From Rhizobium sp. P32RR-XVIII (GTDB taxonomy: Bacteria > Pseudomonadota > Alphaproteobacteria > Rhizobiales > Rhizobiaceae), in contig NZ_JABAIH010000003.1 of NCBI RefSeq assembly GCF_012641395.1, positions 248,001 through 312,000 on the forward strand: a stretch of 64,000 nt of DNA, written 5' to 3'. Positions 28,353 through 38,015 of this stretch are shown here, one piece after another. Made by a program: the position numbers and the translations under genes. The notes under the pieces were generated by a model. That model saw only the letters and a program-made list of their open reading frames with translations. It was not told the DNA's origin and did no database searches. Every line of letters begins with the position of its first letter. The first letter of the stretch is position 1.

Positions 28353-29300
28353 TTACTTGATGAAGGACGGATCGGCGAGTGTCGAGAGGTCCGGCTTCGC
28401 CTTGATGACGCCTGCCTGCAGCAGTAGATCGGCAGCTTCCTCGTTGAAGCTCTTGAAGGTCATATCGAAGAATTTCTGCGCCGCGGCCTTGTCCTGCCAT
28501 TCGAGATAGGCGGCGGACTCGCCGAATTCCTTGCCCGACTGCTTCACATCCTTGCCCATGATCTCATAGGACTTGTCCTTGTCCGTCTTGATCATCTCAA
28601 GCGCGTCGTAATAGCTGGCGGCGAGTGCCTTGGCGGCTTCCGGATTGTCCTTCAGGAACGCCTTGGTGCAGCCGAAGGTGTCCATGACGGCAGGATAATC
28701 GAGCGTGGTCGCGATGATCTTGCCTTTGTCCGGAGCGCTGCGGACGCTGGAAAGGTACGGCTCATAGGTGACGGCTGCATCGTTCTGGCCGGCAAGCAGC
28801 GCCTGCGCGGCCGGGCCGGGCTCCATGTTCACCACTTTCACGTCCTTCATGCTGAGCCCGTTCTTGGCGAGGATGAAGGCGAGCAGGAAGTAGGGCGAGG
28901 TGCCCGGCGCGGAAGCAGCCACGGACTTGCCCTTGAGATCGGAAATCTTCTCGATGCCCGGCTTTGCGGCGATGCCATCGGCCCCGTGCGAAACATCGAG
29001 CTGGAAGATCTGCGTGGTCGCCACGCCGGCCGCATTCCAGACAATCCAGGTTTCGACGGTGGTCGCGGCGCATTGTATATCGCCGGATGCCAGCGCCAGG
29101 TGACGGCTCGCCTGCGGAACTTTGACGATGTTAACGTCAAGGCCGTGCTTCTTGAAAATTCCGGCCTCCTTGGCAAGCGTCAGCGGCGCAAAGCCCGTCC
29201 AGCCGGAAATGCCGACGGAGACCTTGGTTTCAGCCGCCTGTGCGGCGCTGCCAGCGAGGAGAGCGGCAATAGCCGCAGCAAAAATCGATATTGTTTTCAT
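28353..29300 (-). CDS. ABC transporter substrate-binding protein (NMT1/SsuA-like), hut-linked
   Basis: 315-residue periplasmic protein with a Sec signal peptide (MKTISIFAAAIAALLAGSAAQA, cleavage about residue 22). The NMT1/TauA-like fold is indicated by GISGWTGFAPLTLAKEAGIFKKHGLDV and by KGKSVAASAPGTSPYFLL. No lipobox is present. The ATG follows AGGGAAC. It is the first gene of the transporter unit, behind its own promoter overlapped by a HutC-like operator. The ligand is unverified; a histidine-pathway compound is inferred from regulation and neighbourhood. Confidence 0.88.
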   Translation of the reverse strand: MKTISIFAAAIAALLAGSAAQAAETKVSVGISGWTGFAPLTLAKEAGIFKKHGLDVNIVKVPQASRHLALASGDIQCAATTVETWIVWNAAGVATTQIFQLDVSHGADGIAAKPGIEKISDLKGKSVAASAPGTSPYFLLAFILAKNGLSMKDVKVVNMEPGPAAQALLAGQNDAAVTYEPYLSSVRSAPDKGKIIATTLDYPAVMDTFGCTKAFLKDNPEAAKALAASYYDALEMIKTDKDKSYEIMGKDVKQSGKEFGESAAYLEWQDKAAAQKFFDMTFKSFNEEAADLLLQAGVIKAKPDLSTLADPSFIK

Positions 29301-29358
29301 GTCTGATGTTCCCTGCTCTTAGTTTGGGCATGTGGCGGTTCTGCCTTTTTATTGAACC

Positions 29359-29393
29359 ATATAGGCACGCCCCTTTTCTTTTGTCTATACAAA
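29359..29393 (-). promoter_or_regulatory. Promoter with overlapping HutC-like operator for the hut ABC transporter
   Basis: On the minus strand TAGACA, 17 bp, CTATAT is a near-consensus rhizobial promoter. The imperfect palindrome TTTGT-CTAT-ACAAA (29380-29393 on the plus strand) covers the -35. It resembles the TGTATATACA core in front of hutI, which supports common control by HutC. Confidence 0.65.
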
Positions 29394-29417
29394 TATCGAG
29401 GGAATTTCAGGCCGGGG

Positions 29418-29993
29418 CTACGTCTGCTGGATGCGGATCAAATAGCAAATGGCATGGCCTTGAAGTGCCAGCGTCACAGGGGTGCGAATTTCGATTTGCA
29501 GAGCATCGTTTTCGCTCAGTATTCCCGTTTCACCGCCATAGCTGCAGGTGACCGTCCCACCCCGGCAAAGCAATAGCGTCGTTCCGCTGGCGACCGTTCG
29601 GCCCCAGTCACCGTCGATCATATTTCGTTCGACATCATGCACAAAGCGGCCGCGTCGGGTCATGACATTGAGATCGGTGATCGGGCCATTGGCAAGCGTT
29701 GCCATAACCGGCACATCGGCAGCAAAGGCGAGGGGCTGGCTCGCCTGGGTCAGCAAGACAGGCTTCTGGCCCGCCAATGCAAGCGACATGCCGTTGCCGG
29801 AGAGGATCGAGAGGGTACGGTCGATGCCGGGAAAGATCGAAAAAGGGCCGTCCGCAGCAACGGTCGCCATGCTGATCCGCCAGTCGAAATCAGCAAGGGC
29901 CGCACCCTGCGGAGTAACGGCGATTTCTACCGTCTCGCCGCCGCCGTTCTTCCACGGCATGCGCTTGTGATCGGCGGCGCGCAGGATCTTCAT
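29418..29993 (-). CDS. hutD: HutD/Ves family protein
   Basis: 191-residue cupin-fold protein with the family-defining RMPWKNGGGETVEI near its N-terminus (start MKILRAADHKRM, ATG 29993). HutD is a conserved accessory of hut operons, thought to hold pathway flux in check, possibly by binding formylglutamate or a related intermediate; the mechanism is not settled. It starts 4 bp after the hutU stop, so it is the last gene of the hutIHUD unit. A longer in-frame ATG at 30140 lies within hutU and is rejected. Confidence 0.88.
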   Translation of the reverse strand: MKILRAADHKRMPWKNGGGETVEIAVTPQGAALADFDWRISMATVAADGPFSIFPGIDRTLSILSGNGMSLALAGQKPVLLTQASQPLAFAADVPVMATLANGPITDLNVMTRRGRFVHDVERNMIDGDWGRTVASGTTLLLCRGGTVTCSYGGETGILSENDALQIEIRTPVTLALQGHAICYLIRIQQT

Positions 29994-29997
29994 GCGT

Positions 29998-31683
29998 TCA
30001 GTTCCCGAGAATCCCTGGCAACCGCAGGCCTTTTTCCCTGGCGCAATCGATCGCGATTTCGTAGCCCGCGTCGGCATGGCGCATGACGCCGGTTGCCGGA
30101 TCGTTCCAGAGGACACGTTCGACGCGGCGCGCGGCATCATCCGTGCCGTCGCAGCAAATGACCATGCCCGAATGCTGGGAGAAGCCCATGCCGACGCCGC
30201 CGCCGTGATGCAGCGATACCCAGGTCGCGCCGGAGGCGGTGTTTAGCAGTGCGTTCAGCAGCGGCCAGTCGGAGACGGCGTCCGAGCCGTCCTTCATGGC
30301 TTCCGTTTCGCGGTTCGGCGAAGCGACGGAGCCGGAATCGAGGTGATCGCGGCCGATGACGATCGGCGCCTTGAGCTCGCCGTTCTTCACCATCTCGTTG
30401 AAGGCGAGGCCGAGACGGTGGCGGTCACCGAGACCGACCCAGCAGATGCGCGCCGGCAGGCCCTGGAAGGAAATGCGCTCGCGCGCCATGTCCAGCCAGT
30501 TGTGCAGATGCTTATTGTCAGGCAGCAGTTCCCTGACCTTGGCGTCGGTCTTGTAGATGTCCTCCGGATCGCCGGAGAGCGCTGCCCAGCGGAACGGGCC
30601 GATGCCGCGGCAGAAAAGAGGGCGGATATAGGCCGGAACGAAGCCCGGGAAGGCAAAGGCGTTTTCGAGGCCTTCGTCCTTGGCGACCTGGCGAATGTTG
30701 TTGCCGTAATCGAGCGTCGGAACACCTGCATCCCAGAAGGCGACCATGGCCTCGACATGCTGTTTCATCGATGAACGGGCGGCGGCTTCGACGGCCTTCG
30801 GATCGCTCTCGCGCTTGGCCTTGGCCTCTTCGACGGTCCAGCCGGCCGGCAGGTAGCCGTTGCGAGGATCATGCGCCGAGGTCTGGTCGGTGACGATATC
30901 CGGGCGCGGGCCGCCGGCCTTCATGCGCCGGACCAGTTCCGGAAAAATTTCCGCAGCATTGCCGAGCAGGCCGACAGACTTTGCTTCCCCCGCTTTCGTC
31001 CACTTGTCGATCAAGGCCAGCGCCTCATCGAGCGTCTTTGCCTTTTCATCGACATAGCGGGTGCGCAGGCGGAAATCAATGCGGGTTTCGTCGCACTCGA
31101 CGGCGAGGCAGCAGGCGCCTGCCATGACGGCCGCGAGCGGCTGCGCGCCGCCCATGCCGCCGAGGCCACCTGTAAGTATCCACTTACCTTTCAGGTTGCC
31201 ATCATAGTGCTGTCGCCCTGCCTCGACAAAGGTCTCGTAGGTGCCCTGAACGATCCCCTGGGTGCCGATATAGATCCACGACCCGGCCGTCATCTGGCCG
31301 TACATGGCGAGCCCCTTCTTGTCGAGCTCGTTGAAGTGGTCCCAGGTAGCCCAGTGCGGCACGAGGTTGGAATTGGCGATCAGAACCCGCGGTGCATCCT
31401 TGTGCGTGCGGAAAACCCCGACCGGCTTGCCGGATTGCACCAGCAGCGTCTCCTCCTCCGTGAGTGTCTTCAAGGTCGCTACGATGCGGTCGAAATCCTC
31501 CCAGGTGCGGGCGGCGCGGCCGATGCCGCCATAAACGACCAGTTCGTTCGGATTTTCCGCGACGTCCGGGTCGAGATTGTTCATCAGCATGCGCAGCGGC
31601 GCCTCGGTCATCCAGCTCTTGGCGTTGAGCTCGGGTCCGCGCGGCGCCCGGATTTCGCGGATGTTGTGACGGGGATTGCTCAT
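29998..31683 (-). CDS. hutU: Urocanate hydratase
   Basis: NAD+-dependent enzyme converting urocanate to imidazolone propionate, the second step of histidine breakdown. The 561 residues are full length and include [17 protein letters not shown] (NAD site) and the conserved [17 protein letters not shown], with the active-site Cys in the [12 protein letters not shown] region. One base separates it from the hutH stop upstream and four from hutD downstream. Confidence 0.97.
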   Translation of the reverse strand: MSNPRHNIREIRAPRGPELNAKSWMTEAPLRMLMNNLDPDVAENPNELVVYGGIGRAARTWEDFDRIVATLKTLTEEETLLVQSGKPVGVFRTHKDAPRVLIANSNLVPHWATWDHFNELDKKGLAMYGQMTAGSWIYIGTQGIVQGTYETFVEAGRQHYDGNLKGKWILTGGLGGMGGAQPLAAVMAGACCLAVECDETRIDFRLRTRYVDEKAKTLDEALALIDKWTKAGEAKSVGLLGNAAEIFPELVRRMKAGGPRPDIVTDQTSAHDPRNGYLPAGWTVEEAKAKRESDPKAVEAAARSSMKQHVEAMVAFWDAGVPTLDYGNNIRQVAKDEGLENAFAFPGFVPAYIRPLFCRGIGPFRWAALSGDPEDIYKTDAKVRELLPDNKHLHNWLDMARERISFQGLPARICWVGLGDRHRLGLAFNEMVKNGELKAPIVIGRDHLDSGSVASPNRETEAMKDGSDAVSDWPLLNALLNTASGATWVSLHHGGGVGMGFSQHSGMVICCDGTDDAARRVERVLWNDPATGVMRHADAGYEIAIDCAREKGLRLPGILGN

Positions 31684-31684
31684 C

Positions 31685-33220
31685 TCAGATCTCCAGTGAC
31701 GGGAGGATATTTTCGGAGACAGACGCGTTCAGCGCGCCGGTCGCGACAAGTTTGCTTATGGCCTCGAGGTCATCAGCCATGTAGCGGTCCACTTCGAGCG
31801 TCGGGACGACGCTACGGATCGCGGCAATCGCCTTCTGCAATTCGGGACTGGTCGTCAGCGGTGCACGGAGCTCGACGCCTTGCGCTGCCGTCAGTGCCTC
31901 GATGCCGATGATGCCGAAGAGATTTTCGGTCATCTGCAGCAGACGCCGCGCGCCGTGGCAGGCCATGGACACATGGTCCTCCTGGTTTGCCGACGTCGGC
32001 GTCGAATCGACCGAGGCCGGGTGCGACATCTGCTTGTTTTCCGACATCAATGCTGCGGAGGTGACCTCCGCGATCATCAGTCCGGAATTGAGTCCCGGCT
32101 TCTTGGCGAGGAAGGCCGGCAGGCCGTAGGAGAGAGCCGGATCGACAAGAAGCGCGATACGTCGCTGCGAGATCGCACCGATTTCGCAGACCGCGAGCGC
32201 GATCTGGTCGGCGGCGAAGGCGACCGGTTCTGCATGGAAATTGCCGCCTGAAACGACGGTGTTGTCCGAAAGAACCAACGGATTGTCGGTCACCGCATTG
32301 GCTTCGATCTCGAGGGTGAGGGCAACAGAACGCAGGAGATCGAGGCAGGCGCCGTCCACCTGCGGCTGGCAACGGATGCAATAGGGATCCTGAACGCGCT
32401 CGTCGCCTTCGATGTGGCTTTCGCGGATAACGGAGCTTTCGAGGAGCGTCCGAAGTGCCGTTGCCGTATCGATCTGGCCGCGATGACCGCGAAGCGTATG
32501 GATATCCGGATGGAACGGGGCGGAAGAACCCATCGCCGCGTCAGTGGACATGGCGCCAGTGATCAGGGCCGTCTGGGCGGCGCGATGCGCACGGAAGAGA
32601 CCGGCGAGTGCCAACGCCGTCGACGTCTGCGTCCCGTTGATCAGCGCAAGGCCTTCCTTGGCGGCGAGAACAACAGGCCTAAGGCCTGCTCTTTCAAGAG
32701 CCTCAGCGCCGGAAAGGCGCTCGCCTTTATAGAAAGCTTCAGCTTCTCCCATCATCACCGCCGCCAGATGCGCCAGCGGTGCAAGATCCCCGGAGGCGCC
32801 GACGGAGCCCTTTTCCGGAATGACAGGAATGACACTCCTTTCGAGCATCCCTTCGATCAGCCGGACGAGTTCCAGCCGCACACCGGACGCGCCGCGGCCG
32901 AGCGAAACGAGTTTCAGCGACATGATCAGCCGCACGACATTCTCCGGCAGCGGAGCGCCGACGCCGCAGCAATGCGAGAGGATCAGGTTCCGCTGCAGCG
33001 TCGCCACATCGGCGCTGTCGATCTTGATCGAGGCAAGCTTTCCGAACCCGGTATTGATGCCGTAGACCGGCGCATTGCCCGCAGCGATCTCGGCGATGCG
33101 CGCAGCGGCCTTTTCGATGCCGGCATCGAAGGAGGCATCGAGCCGTGCCGGTTCACCGGTCCAGTAGATTGTTTCCAGCTGCTTCAGCGAAACGGCGCCG
33201 GGATGGAGGATGATGGTCAA
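31685..33220 (-). CDS. hutH: Histidine ammonia-lyase
   Basis: Deaminates L-histidine to urocanate, the entry step. In the 511 residues the MIO prosthetic group forms from A142-S143-G144 in [13 protein letters not shown], and the catalytic Tyr53 is in [10 protein letters not shown], both at canonical positions. The start is TTG 33220: AAGGA lies 7 bp upstream, no ATG or GTG exists near the conserved N-terminus, and the TTG overlaps the hutI stop as TTGA. A TTG start implies translational coupling and reduced initiation. Confidence 0.96.
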   Translation of the reverse strand: MTIILHPGAVSLKQLETIYWTGEPARLDASFDAGIEKAAARIAEIAAGNAPVYGINTGFGKLASIKIDSADVATLQRNLILSHCCGVGAPLPENVVRLIMSLKLVSLGRGASGVRLELVRLIEGMLERSVIPVIPEKGSVGASGDLAPLAHLAAVMMGEAEAFYKGERLSGAEALERAGLRPVVLAAKEGLALINGTQTSTALALAGLFRAHRAAQTALITGAMSTDAAMGSSAPFHPDIHTLRGHRGQIDTATALRTLLESSVIRESHIEGDERVQDPYCIRCQPQVDGACLDLLRSVALTLEIEANAVTDNPLVLSDNTVVSGGNFHAEPVAFAADQIALAVCEIGAISQRRIALLVDPALSYGLPAFLAKKPGLNSGLMIAEVTSAALMSENKQMSHPASVDSTPTSANQEDHVSMACHGARRLLQMTENLFGIIGIEALTAAQGVELRAPLTTSPELQKAIAAIRSVVPTLEVDRYMADDLEAISKLVATGALNASVSENILPSLEI

Positions 33221-34467
33221 CGGTCGATCCTTTCGCCCTTGAAGACACGCGCAAAGAGCGGATTGAAGCCGATGCGATAGACGAGCTCCGCCGGGCTCTC
33301 GATATCCCAGATGGCAAGATCGGCAGACTTTCCAGCCTCGATCGTGCCGGTTTCATCAAGAAGGCCGAGGGCCCGGGCGCCTTCGCGGGTGGCGCCGGCG
33401 ATGCATTCCTCGACCGTCAGGCCGAAGAGCGTTGCCGACATGTTCATCGTCAGAAGCAGCGAGGTGAGGGGCGAGGTCCCCGGGTTGCAGTCCGTCGCAA
33501 TGGCGATCGGGACGCCGGCAGCACGCAGCGCCTTTACGGGCGGCTTCTGCGTTTCGTTGATGGCGTAGAAAGCGCCGGGCAGCAGCACCGCGACAGTTCC
33601 GGCGGCCGCCATGGCGGCGACACCGGTGTCATCGAGATATTCGAGATGATCGGCCGAAAGCGCGCCATAATCGGCGGCAAGTTCGGCTCCACCCAGATTG
33701 GACAGTTGCTCGGCGTGCAGCTTGACCGGAAGGCCAAGTGCCTCGGCGCGATCGAAGACATATCCGATCTCTTCCGTGGAGAAAGCGATGCCTTCGCAGA
33801 AGCCGTCGACGGCATCGACGAGGCCTTTTTCATGCGCCTCATCGAGGGCGGGCAGCACGATGTCGGTTATGTAGTCGGTATTGCGGCCCTTGTATTCGGG
33901 AGGCGTCGCGTGAGCGCCGAGATAGCTCGTCCTGACGCGCACTGGACGCGCAGAGCCGAGCCCCCGGGCAGCCTCGAGCATCTTCAATTCGCCGGCAATG
34001 CTGAGACCGTAACCGGACTTGACCTCGATCGTCGTCACGCCTTCGGAAAGCAGCGTATCGAGGCGGGGGAGCGAGGCTTGCACGAGGCCCTCGACGGAAA
34101 GCGCATTCGTCGCCTTGACCGACGAGACGATGCCGCCGCCGGCGCGGGCGATCTCTTCATAGGTCGCACCTTCCAGCCGCATTTCGAATTCTTGAGCGCG
34201 GTTGCCGCCATGGACGATGTGCGTGTGGCAATCGACGAGCCCGGGCGTTACCCAGCGGCCCTCCAGGTCGGTAATCTCGGCCCGCTCGATGATGGAGACC
34301 GGTAGCTCACTTTCCGGGCCGGCATAGCTGATGCGTCCGTTCTCGATAACGATCGCGCCCTTTTCGACAATGCCCAAACCTGGCTTGGCCGGATCGAGCG
34401 TCGCCATGCGGCCATTGCGCCAGAGGCGCGTTCTCTGCTCCTGCGCGAAAAGATTGTTCCCAGTCAT
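33217..34467 (-). CDS. hutI: Imidazolonepropionase
   Basis: Metal-dependent amidohydrolase opening imidazolone propionate to formiminoglutamate, the third step. From ATG 34467 ([15 protein letters not shown]) the 416 residues show the metal-binding [29 protein letters not shown] and [11 protein letters not shown] motifs. Upstream in-frame extension runs across the operator and into hutF and is rejected. It is the first gene of the minus-strand hut unit, with the promoter and HutC-like palindrome within 60 bp. Confidence 0.96.
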   Translation of the reverse strand: MTGNNLFAQEQRTRLWRNGRMATLDPAKPGLGIVEKGAIVIENGRISYAGPESELPVSIIERAEITDLEGRWVTPGLVDCHTHIVHGGNRAQEFEMRLEGATYEEIARAGGGIVSSVKATNALSVEGLVQASLPRLDTLLSEGVTTIEVKSGYGLSIAGELKMLEAARGLGSARPVRVRTSYLGAHATPPEYKGRNTDYITDIVLPALDEAHEKGLVDAVDGFCEGIAFSTEEIGYVFDRAEALGLPVKLHAEQLSNLGGAELAADYGALSADHLEYLDDTGVAAMAAAGTVAVLLPGAFYAINETQKPPVKALRAAGVPIAIATDCNPGTSPLTSLLLTMNMSATLFGLTVEECIAGATREGARALGLLDETGTIEAGKSADLAIWDIESPAELVYRIGFNPLFARVFKGERIDR

Positions 34468-34494
34468 CGGCTTTAGCCTTCCCCTTTGTCGCAA

Positions 34495-34523
34495 AATGTA
34501 TATACATAATAATCGGGTGACAA
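34495..34523 (-). promoter_or_regulatory. hutI promoter with HutC-like operator; divergent control region for hutF
   Basis: On the minus strand TTGTCA, 17 bp, TACATT forms a promoter whose -10 is covered by the perfect 12-bp palindrome ATGTATATACAT (34496-34507). The region also lies 80 bp before hutF on the plus strand, so one bound repressor could block both genes. A separate hutF promoter could not be placed confidently. Confidence 0.7.
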
Positions 34524-34586
34524 GTAGAAATTTGGGCGCTTCCATGGAAAAGAAAGATGGAAGAGCTGGAGAAGGGGAAAAAGCTG

Positions 34587-35933
34587 ATGACCACACTTCA
34601 CGCGACGACCGCACTCTTGCCGGACGGCTGGCGACGCGACGTCCGGCTGACGATCGAGGACGGCTGCATCGGAAGGATCGAAGTTGGCGTGAAGGCTGAC
34701 GCGGGTGATGAGCGCCATCAGCTTCTTGTTCCCGCGATGCCCAACCTGCACAGCCATGCTTTTCAGCGCGCCATGGCTGGTCTTGCCGAAGTTCGCGGTC
34801 CCGCAAACGACAGCTTCTGGAGCTGGCGGACGGTGATGTACAAGTTCGCGCTCGCGATGACGCCGGAGCATGTCGAGGCGGTCGCCGCACAGCTCTACAT
34901 GGAAATGCTCGAAGCCGGGTTCGCGCGCGTGGGCGAATTTCACTACCTGCATCATGACAAGGATGGTTCGGCTTATGCCAACATAGCTGAGCTTGCGGAG
35001 CGCATCGCCGCCGCAAGCAAGGCAGCCGGGATCGGTCTGACCCTTCTGCCGGTTTTTTACGCCCATTCCGGCTTCGGCCGTGCAGCACCCGCCGAAGGGC
35101 AGCGGCGCTTCATCAACTCGCTGGAGAGCTTCGGCAAGCTGCTTGAGAAAGCCCGGGTCATTGTCGGCATGCTGGAAGGCGCAAGGCTCGGCATTGCGCC
35201 ACATAGTCTGCGCGCCGTCACGCCGGATGAACTGGCCGGGATCCTGCCGCTTGCGGAAGGCGGACCTGTCCATATCCACGTCGCCGAACAGGTGAAGGAA
35301 GTCGAGGATAGCATCGCCTGGTCGGGACAGCGCCCTGTTGAATGGCTCCTCGACCATGCGCCGGTCGATGGCAACTGGTGCCTCATCCATGCGACCCACA
35401 TGACCGAGGATGAAACCAGACGCATGGCCAAAAGCGGCGCGGTTGCCGGTCTTTGCCCGATCACCGAAGCCAATCTGGGCGACGGCGTCTTCCAGGCACC
35501 GCTCTTTCTCGAAGAGGGCGGACGATTTGGCATTGGGTCGGACTCGAACGTGCTGATCTCGCTTCCCGGCGAACTCCGCCAGCTCGAATATTCCGAGCGC
35601 CTGGCACTTCGATCCCGAAACGTGATCGCAAAGAGCGGTGCCTCCACGGGCCGAACCTTGTTCGACAATGCGCTTGCTGGCGGTGGCATCGCACTCGGCG
35701 CCGCGGCGGGCCTCGCGGAAGGCAATTATGCGGATATCGTCGCGCTGGACTGTAACGCAGTCCCTTACCTCGCTAACGACCAGATCCTCGACAACTGGAT
35801 TTTCGCCGGCAGTGTCGCTGTCGACTGCGTGTGGGCGCATGGTCGCAAGCAGGTCGAAGCCGGCCGTCATCGGCAGCGCGACACGATCAATCGGCGGTTC
35901 CTCGCCGCAATGCGCGAACTGTTGGCCGTTTAG
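34587..35933 (+). CDS. hutF: Formimidoylglutamate deiminase
   Basis: Amidohydrolase converting N-formimino-L-glutamate to N-formyl-L-glutamate plus ammonia, defining the five-step hut pathway. The 448 residues carry [17 protein letters not shown] with the HxH metal site, [16 protein letters not shown] and IGSDSNV. ATG 34587 follows AAGGGGAAAA; an ATG 30 bp earlier has a poorer context. It is divergent from hutI. The next enzyme, N-formylglutamate deformylase (HutG), is not encoded in the window. Confidence 0.94.
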   Translation: MTTLHATTALLPDGWRRDVRLTIEDGCIGRIEVGVKADAGDERHQLLVPAMPNLHSHAFQRAMAGLAEVRGPANDSFWSWRTVMYKFALAMTPEHVEAVAAQLYMEMLEAGFARVGEFHYLHHDKDGSAYANIAELAERIAAASKAAGIGLTLLPVFYAHSGFGRAAPAEGQRRFINSLESFGKLLEKARVIVGMLEGARLGIAPHSLRAVTPDELAGILPLAEGGPVHIHVAEQVKEVEDSIAWSGQRPVEWLLDHAPVDGNWCLIHATHMTEDETRRMAKSGAVAGLCPITEANLGDGVFQAPLFLEEGGRFGIGSDSNVLISLPGELRQLEYSERLALRSRNVIAKSGASTGRTLFDNALAGGGIALGAAAGLAEGNYADIVALDCNAVPYLANDQILDNWIFAGSVAVDCVWAHGRKQVEAGRHRQRDTINRRFLAAMRELLAV

Positions 35934-36037
35934 GTATTCCCGGGATATGCCAGCGTCTGCAGAATTCCGGATGCTTCTATTGCGAATCACGCGCCAAATA
36001 GCGGAAGTAAACGTTAAGATGACTTCCGGATGACGAA

Positions 36038-37159
36038 GTGCGCTACGAAATCGACAATGCCATGCTGAAAAGCTTGCTGCCAGCGGTCGTCCAGGCGGAG
36101 GACATGCTGGCGCGGCTGGATGAGAGAGCGGGCCGTTCGCCGGTCGGCGATGGGTTTGCCGAACGCGGCCACTTTTTCGATGCGGCGGGCGCGCTGTGGG
36201 TTGCGGGGGAGCTTGTACATGTGGAGGACCTGGTCCTGCACGATGCACATATGGACAGCCGCACGCCGAGCCACGAGCTTACGATCGCGCATTCCGTGCT
36301 GCGCGCAAGACGGCGCATCTGGACGGCCGAGCCCGGCTGGGCGCTCAGCGCAGCCGGATTGAACACGCTCGCCGGCGCTGGCCTTGACGATGCTGCGCGG
36401 GCTCCCGAGGTCAAGGGCACAAGCAGGCCGCTGGAAGAGGCGGAGCACGAACCCGAGGCGCTATTGTCGGCGGAACTCGCCGAGATCGATGCTGTGCTCG
36501 CCCGCTCCCAGCGACTGCTGGATACGCATCTCGGCAAAGCCGCTGAGCCCGAGGAAAAACCCAAACCCACGCGGACCGACGATCCCCTGGGCCTCTTCGG
36601 TGACGACGAATGGGACGAGGCGCAGCGGCTGACAGATTGGCGAAACCTCATTTTGCTGACCGATGAACTCGTTCCAACGCTTGCCGCTGCCGTACTCTTT
36701 GAGGCTTGGGAGAGAGCCGAGCCGCTGAGACGCCAGCATTGGCTGGGCGGCCTGCTGATATCAGCCTATCTACGCTCACGGGGAAAGGTCGCCTCGCACC
36801 TCTTTTCCTTCTATACCGGGCTGAAGTCCGTCCGCCATGAGCGGCGCCGCTCGCGCGATCGCCTGACGCGTTTGCTTGCTTATCTGGAGGCCATGAGCGA
36901 TAGCGCAGCCGCCGGGCTGAAGGAGATGGATCGTCTGTCGCTTGCCCGCACGCAGATGGAATTGCGCTTCAGGGATCGTCGCTCGAACAGCAGCCTGCCG
37001 CAGCTCGCCGACTTCGTCCTTTCGCGGCCGATGGTATCTTCGGCGATGGTCGCCCGGCACTTGCGGGTGACGAGCCGCGGTGCGCTCAACCTGCTGAACG
37101 AAATCGGCATTCGGGAAATCACGGGGCGCGGCCGTTACCGCGCCTGGGGTATCATCTGA
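36038..37159 (+). CDS. DUF1612 / rhizobial HTH protein (RHE_PE00001 family)
   Basis: 373 residues in a rhizobia-restricted family often carried on plasmids. The N-terminal domain has FFDAAGALWVAGELVHVEDLVLHDAHMDSRTPSHEL, a conserved block rich in His and acidic residues. A middle helical region contains an acidic/proline linker (EPEEKPKPTRTDDP), and the C-terminus carries a rhizobium-type helix-turn-helix (SSAMVARHLRVTSRGALNLLNEIGIREITGRGRYRAWGI). The start is GTG 36038, since conserved sequence precedes the first ATG at 36062. The function is unknown; DNA binding is likely from the HTH. Confidence 0.82.
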   Translation: MRYEIDNAMLKSLLPAVVQAEDMLARLDERAGRSPVGDGFAERGHFFDAAGALWVAGELVHVEDLVLHDAHMDSRTPSHELTIAHSVLRARRRIWTAEPGWALSAAGLNTLAGAGLDDAARAPEVKGTSRPLEEAEHEPEALLSAELAEIDAVLARSQRLLDTHLGKAAEPEEKPKPTRTDDPLGLFGDDEWDEAQRLTDWRNLILLTDELVPTLAAAVLFEAWERAEPLRRQHWLGGLLISAYLRSRGKVASHLFSFYTGLKSVRHERRRSRDRLTRLLAYLEAMSDSAAAGLKEMDRLSLARTQMELRFRDRRSNSSLPQLADFVLSRPMVSSAMVARHLRVTSRGALNLLNEIGIREITGRGRYRAWGII

Positions 37160-37167
37160 AATAGAAA

Positions 37168-37192
37168 ACGGCCGGGCATTGAGCCCGGCCGT
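37168..37192 (-). terminator. Strong terminator after the sigma/anti-sigma/BI-1 operon
   Basis: A perfect 10-bp stem ACGGCCGGGC / GCCCGGCCGT with a 5-nt loop, followed on the minus strand by TTTTCTATTT. It lies 85 nt after the BI-1 stop. The same hairpin is 8 nt after the DUF1612 stop on the other strand but lacks T-residues there. Confidence 0.8.
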
Positions 37193-37277
37193 CCTTCAGG
37201 TGAACGCCCGGCCGCCATCCTGTCACAGACTGCAAACCGGGCGCTCTGCGCTTCCATTGCCCCCAGAAGCGCGGTCT

Positions 37278-37994
37278 CTATTCCCGCTCGCCGGTAAAGC
37301 TGAGCAGGAGCTGGAAGATGTTCACGAAATTCAGGTAGAGCGACAGCGCGCCGAAGACGGCAAGCTTCTGGTTCGATTCCTGATCGTGGTTTTCCGAATA
37401 CTGTTCCTTGATGTTCTGCGTGTCCCAGGCGGTCAGGCCGACGAAGACCAGGATACCGATCACCGAGACGGCGAACTGCAGCGCGGTCGAGCCCAGGAAG
37501 ATATTGACGATGCTGGCGATGATGACGCCGATCAGGCCCATCATGAGGAATGAGCCGAAGCGGGCAAGATCACGCTTGGTCACGTAGCCATAGAGGCTCG
37601 TTGCGCCGAACATGGTCGCGGCGATGAAGAAGGTGCGCGCGATGCTCGTGCCGGTGAAGACGAGGAACACCGACGCCAGCGACAGTCCCATCACCGCACA
37701 GAATGCCCAGAAGGTCATTTGTGCAGCGCTCGCCGACATCGTCTGGATACGGAACGAGAAGAAGAAGACGAAGGCGAGCGGCGCAAGCATGACCACCCAC
37801 TTCAGCGGCGACTGGAAGATCGGCACGTAAAGGGCCGGCGTGGTGCCGACGATAAAGGCCACGATCCCGGTGATGACGAGACCGAGACCCATGTAGTTGT
37901 ACACGCGCAGCATATGCTGACGGAGACCCTCGTCGAAGAGAGCCTGCGAGCCTGCGGCAGAACCGTAGCCGTAACGCGGATTGGTCGGGTTCAT
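37278..37994 (-). CDS. Bax inhibitor-1 / YccA family membrane protein
   Basis: 238 residues with seven predicted membrane helices and the UPF0005/BI-1 signature in the last third (FVGLTAWDTQNIKEQY with the conserved Asp). Bacterial members are implicated in ion (Ca2+/H+) leak and membrane-protease control, but the role here is unproven. ATG 37994 follows GGGAGATC. Its start is only 21 bp after the anti-sigma stop and its terminator is at 37168-37192, so it looks like the third gene of the ECF sigma operon, suggesting an envelope- or stress-related job. Confidence 0.9.
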   Translation of the reverse strand: MNPTNPRYGYGSAAGSQALFDEGLRQHMLRVYNYMGLGLVITGIVAFIVGTTPALYVPIFQSPLKWVVMLAPLAFVFFFSFRIQTMSASAAQMTFWAFCAVMGLSLASVFLVFTGTSIARTFFIAATMFGATSLYGYVTKRDLARFGSFLMMGLIGVIIASIVNIFLGSTALQFAVSVIGILVFVGLTAWDTQNIKEQYSENHDQESNQKLAVFGALSLYLNFVNIFQLLLSFTGERE

Positions 37995-38015
37995 TTTGAT
38001 CTCCCTCGGGTTGAA

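Noticed and set aside
34473..36248. Minus-strand frame of about 591 codons opposite hutF
   Set aside because: It is antisense to the conserved hutF, crosses the hut operator region and has no domain or start signal.
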